DNA from: Anaerolineae bacterium
GTDB taxonomy: Bacteria > Chloroflexota > Anaerolineae > JACIWR01
Direction: 5' to 3'
DNA: 5,875 nt
Assembly (NCBI GenBank): GCA_021162125.1
Contig: JAGGZG010000336.1
Span: 1-5,875, forward strand
In this document: positions 5,791 to 5,875 of the stretch, in pieces
Layout of the letters: the number at the start of each line of letters is the position of its first letter
Numbering within the stretch: position 1 is the first letter of the stretch
Made by a program: the position numbers and the translations under genes
Notes under the pieces: model-generated
Databases searched by the model: none
What the model was told of the DNA's origin: nothing
Seen by the model: only the letters and a program-made list of their open reading frames with translations

Positions 5791-5803
5791 GGACTGAGGG
5801 AGG
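5791..5803 (-). repeat. Inverted fragment of the inter-repeat spacer
   Basis: GGACTGAGGG (5791-5800) is the exact reverse complement of CCCTCAGTCC at 5686-5695, and 12 of 13 bases match when extended to 5803. It looks like another decayed fragment of the same element in opposite orientation. Its order relative to the fragment at 5532-5550, read on the minus strand, agrees with the order inside the intact unit. Confidence 0.45.
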
Positions 5804-5875
5804 AAGTAGGCCAAGGCTGAGGATAGAATCGCCCCAGCGGGAGAGGGCGACCAGCAATCAAGGCGGCTACAATGA

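Larger units (their letters stand above)
5494..5875. other. Repeat-rich non-coding region after the operon
   Basis: No convincing gene is seen in these 382 bases. The short open frames present (for example 5555-5797) are products of the G/C-run repeats and have low-complexity translations without a ribosome binding site. The region holds two 52-base direct repeats, a GC-rich hairpin between them and inverted fragments at both sides. A weak hairpin lies further right, TCGCCC (5829-5834) with GGGCGA (5845-5850). An AAGGCGG followed by ATG at 5872 at the very edge could begin another gene, but too little sequence is visible to tell. No classical terminator directly follows the MttB-like gene. 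Confidence 0.6.

Noticed and set aside
5555..5797. Small open frame of 80 codons in the downstream region
   Set aside because: It starts with GTG without a well-placed ribosome binding site and consists mostly of translated G/C-run repeats (proline, glycine and serine rich). It is the kind of spurious protein that intergenic repeats produce.
5829..5875. Possible RNA gene or start of a further gene at the right edge
   Set aside because: A 6-bp hairpin and an AAGGCGG followed by ATG are visible, but no tRNA or other RNA pattern fits and only a start codon plus one base of any coding frame remains in the window.

Overview
The window is GC-rich bacterial DNA holding four co-directional plus-strand genes, then about 380 bases of repeat-rich non-coding DNA. 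The best clue to the host is the lipoprotein at 1298-2806. Behind its lipobox cysteine lies a long low-complexity linker rich in Thr, Pro, Val and Glu, a style common in Chloroflexota (Anaerolineae and relatives). The long intergenic palindromes and G/C-run repeats fit the same kind of genome. This assignment is an inference from style, not from a marker gene.

Layout: (1) 24-1124, an ABC transporter ATPase of the MalK/UgpC type, starting with GTG. (2) 1125-1297, a 173-base gap with a possible promoter and a short perfect palindrome just before the next ribosome binding site. (3) 1298-2806, a family 1 (sugar-type) substrate-binding lipoprotein. (4) 2807-2913, a gap filled by three consecutive hairpins, the last of which includes the next ribosome binding site. 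(5) 2914-4011, a Gfo/Idh/MocA-family NAD(P)-dependent oxidoreductase. (6) 4057-5493, an MttB-superfamily (trimethylamine methyltransferase family) protein with no in-frame amber codon, so a non-pyrrolysine member. (7) 5494-5875, no convincing gene, but two near-identical 52-base direct repeats, strong hairpins and inverted fragments of the same element.

Together the genes read as an uptake-and-catabolism operon. A CUT1-like ABC importer takes up a small solute, an oxidoreductase acts on it, and an MttB-like enzyme probably moves a methyl group from a methylated (likely quaternary amine) compound to a corrinoid carrier. The transporter permeases and the corrinoid protein are not in the window, so the substrate cannot be named. 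The pairing of a sugar-type importer with an MttB-like enzyme is the most interesting biology here. The hairpin array after the binding-protein gene suggests that this gene is expressed at a different level from the two enzymes downstream.
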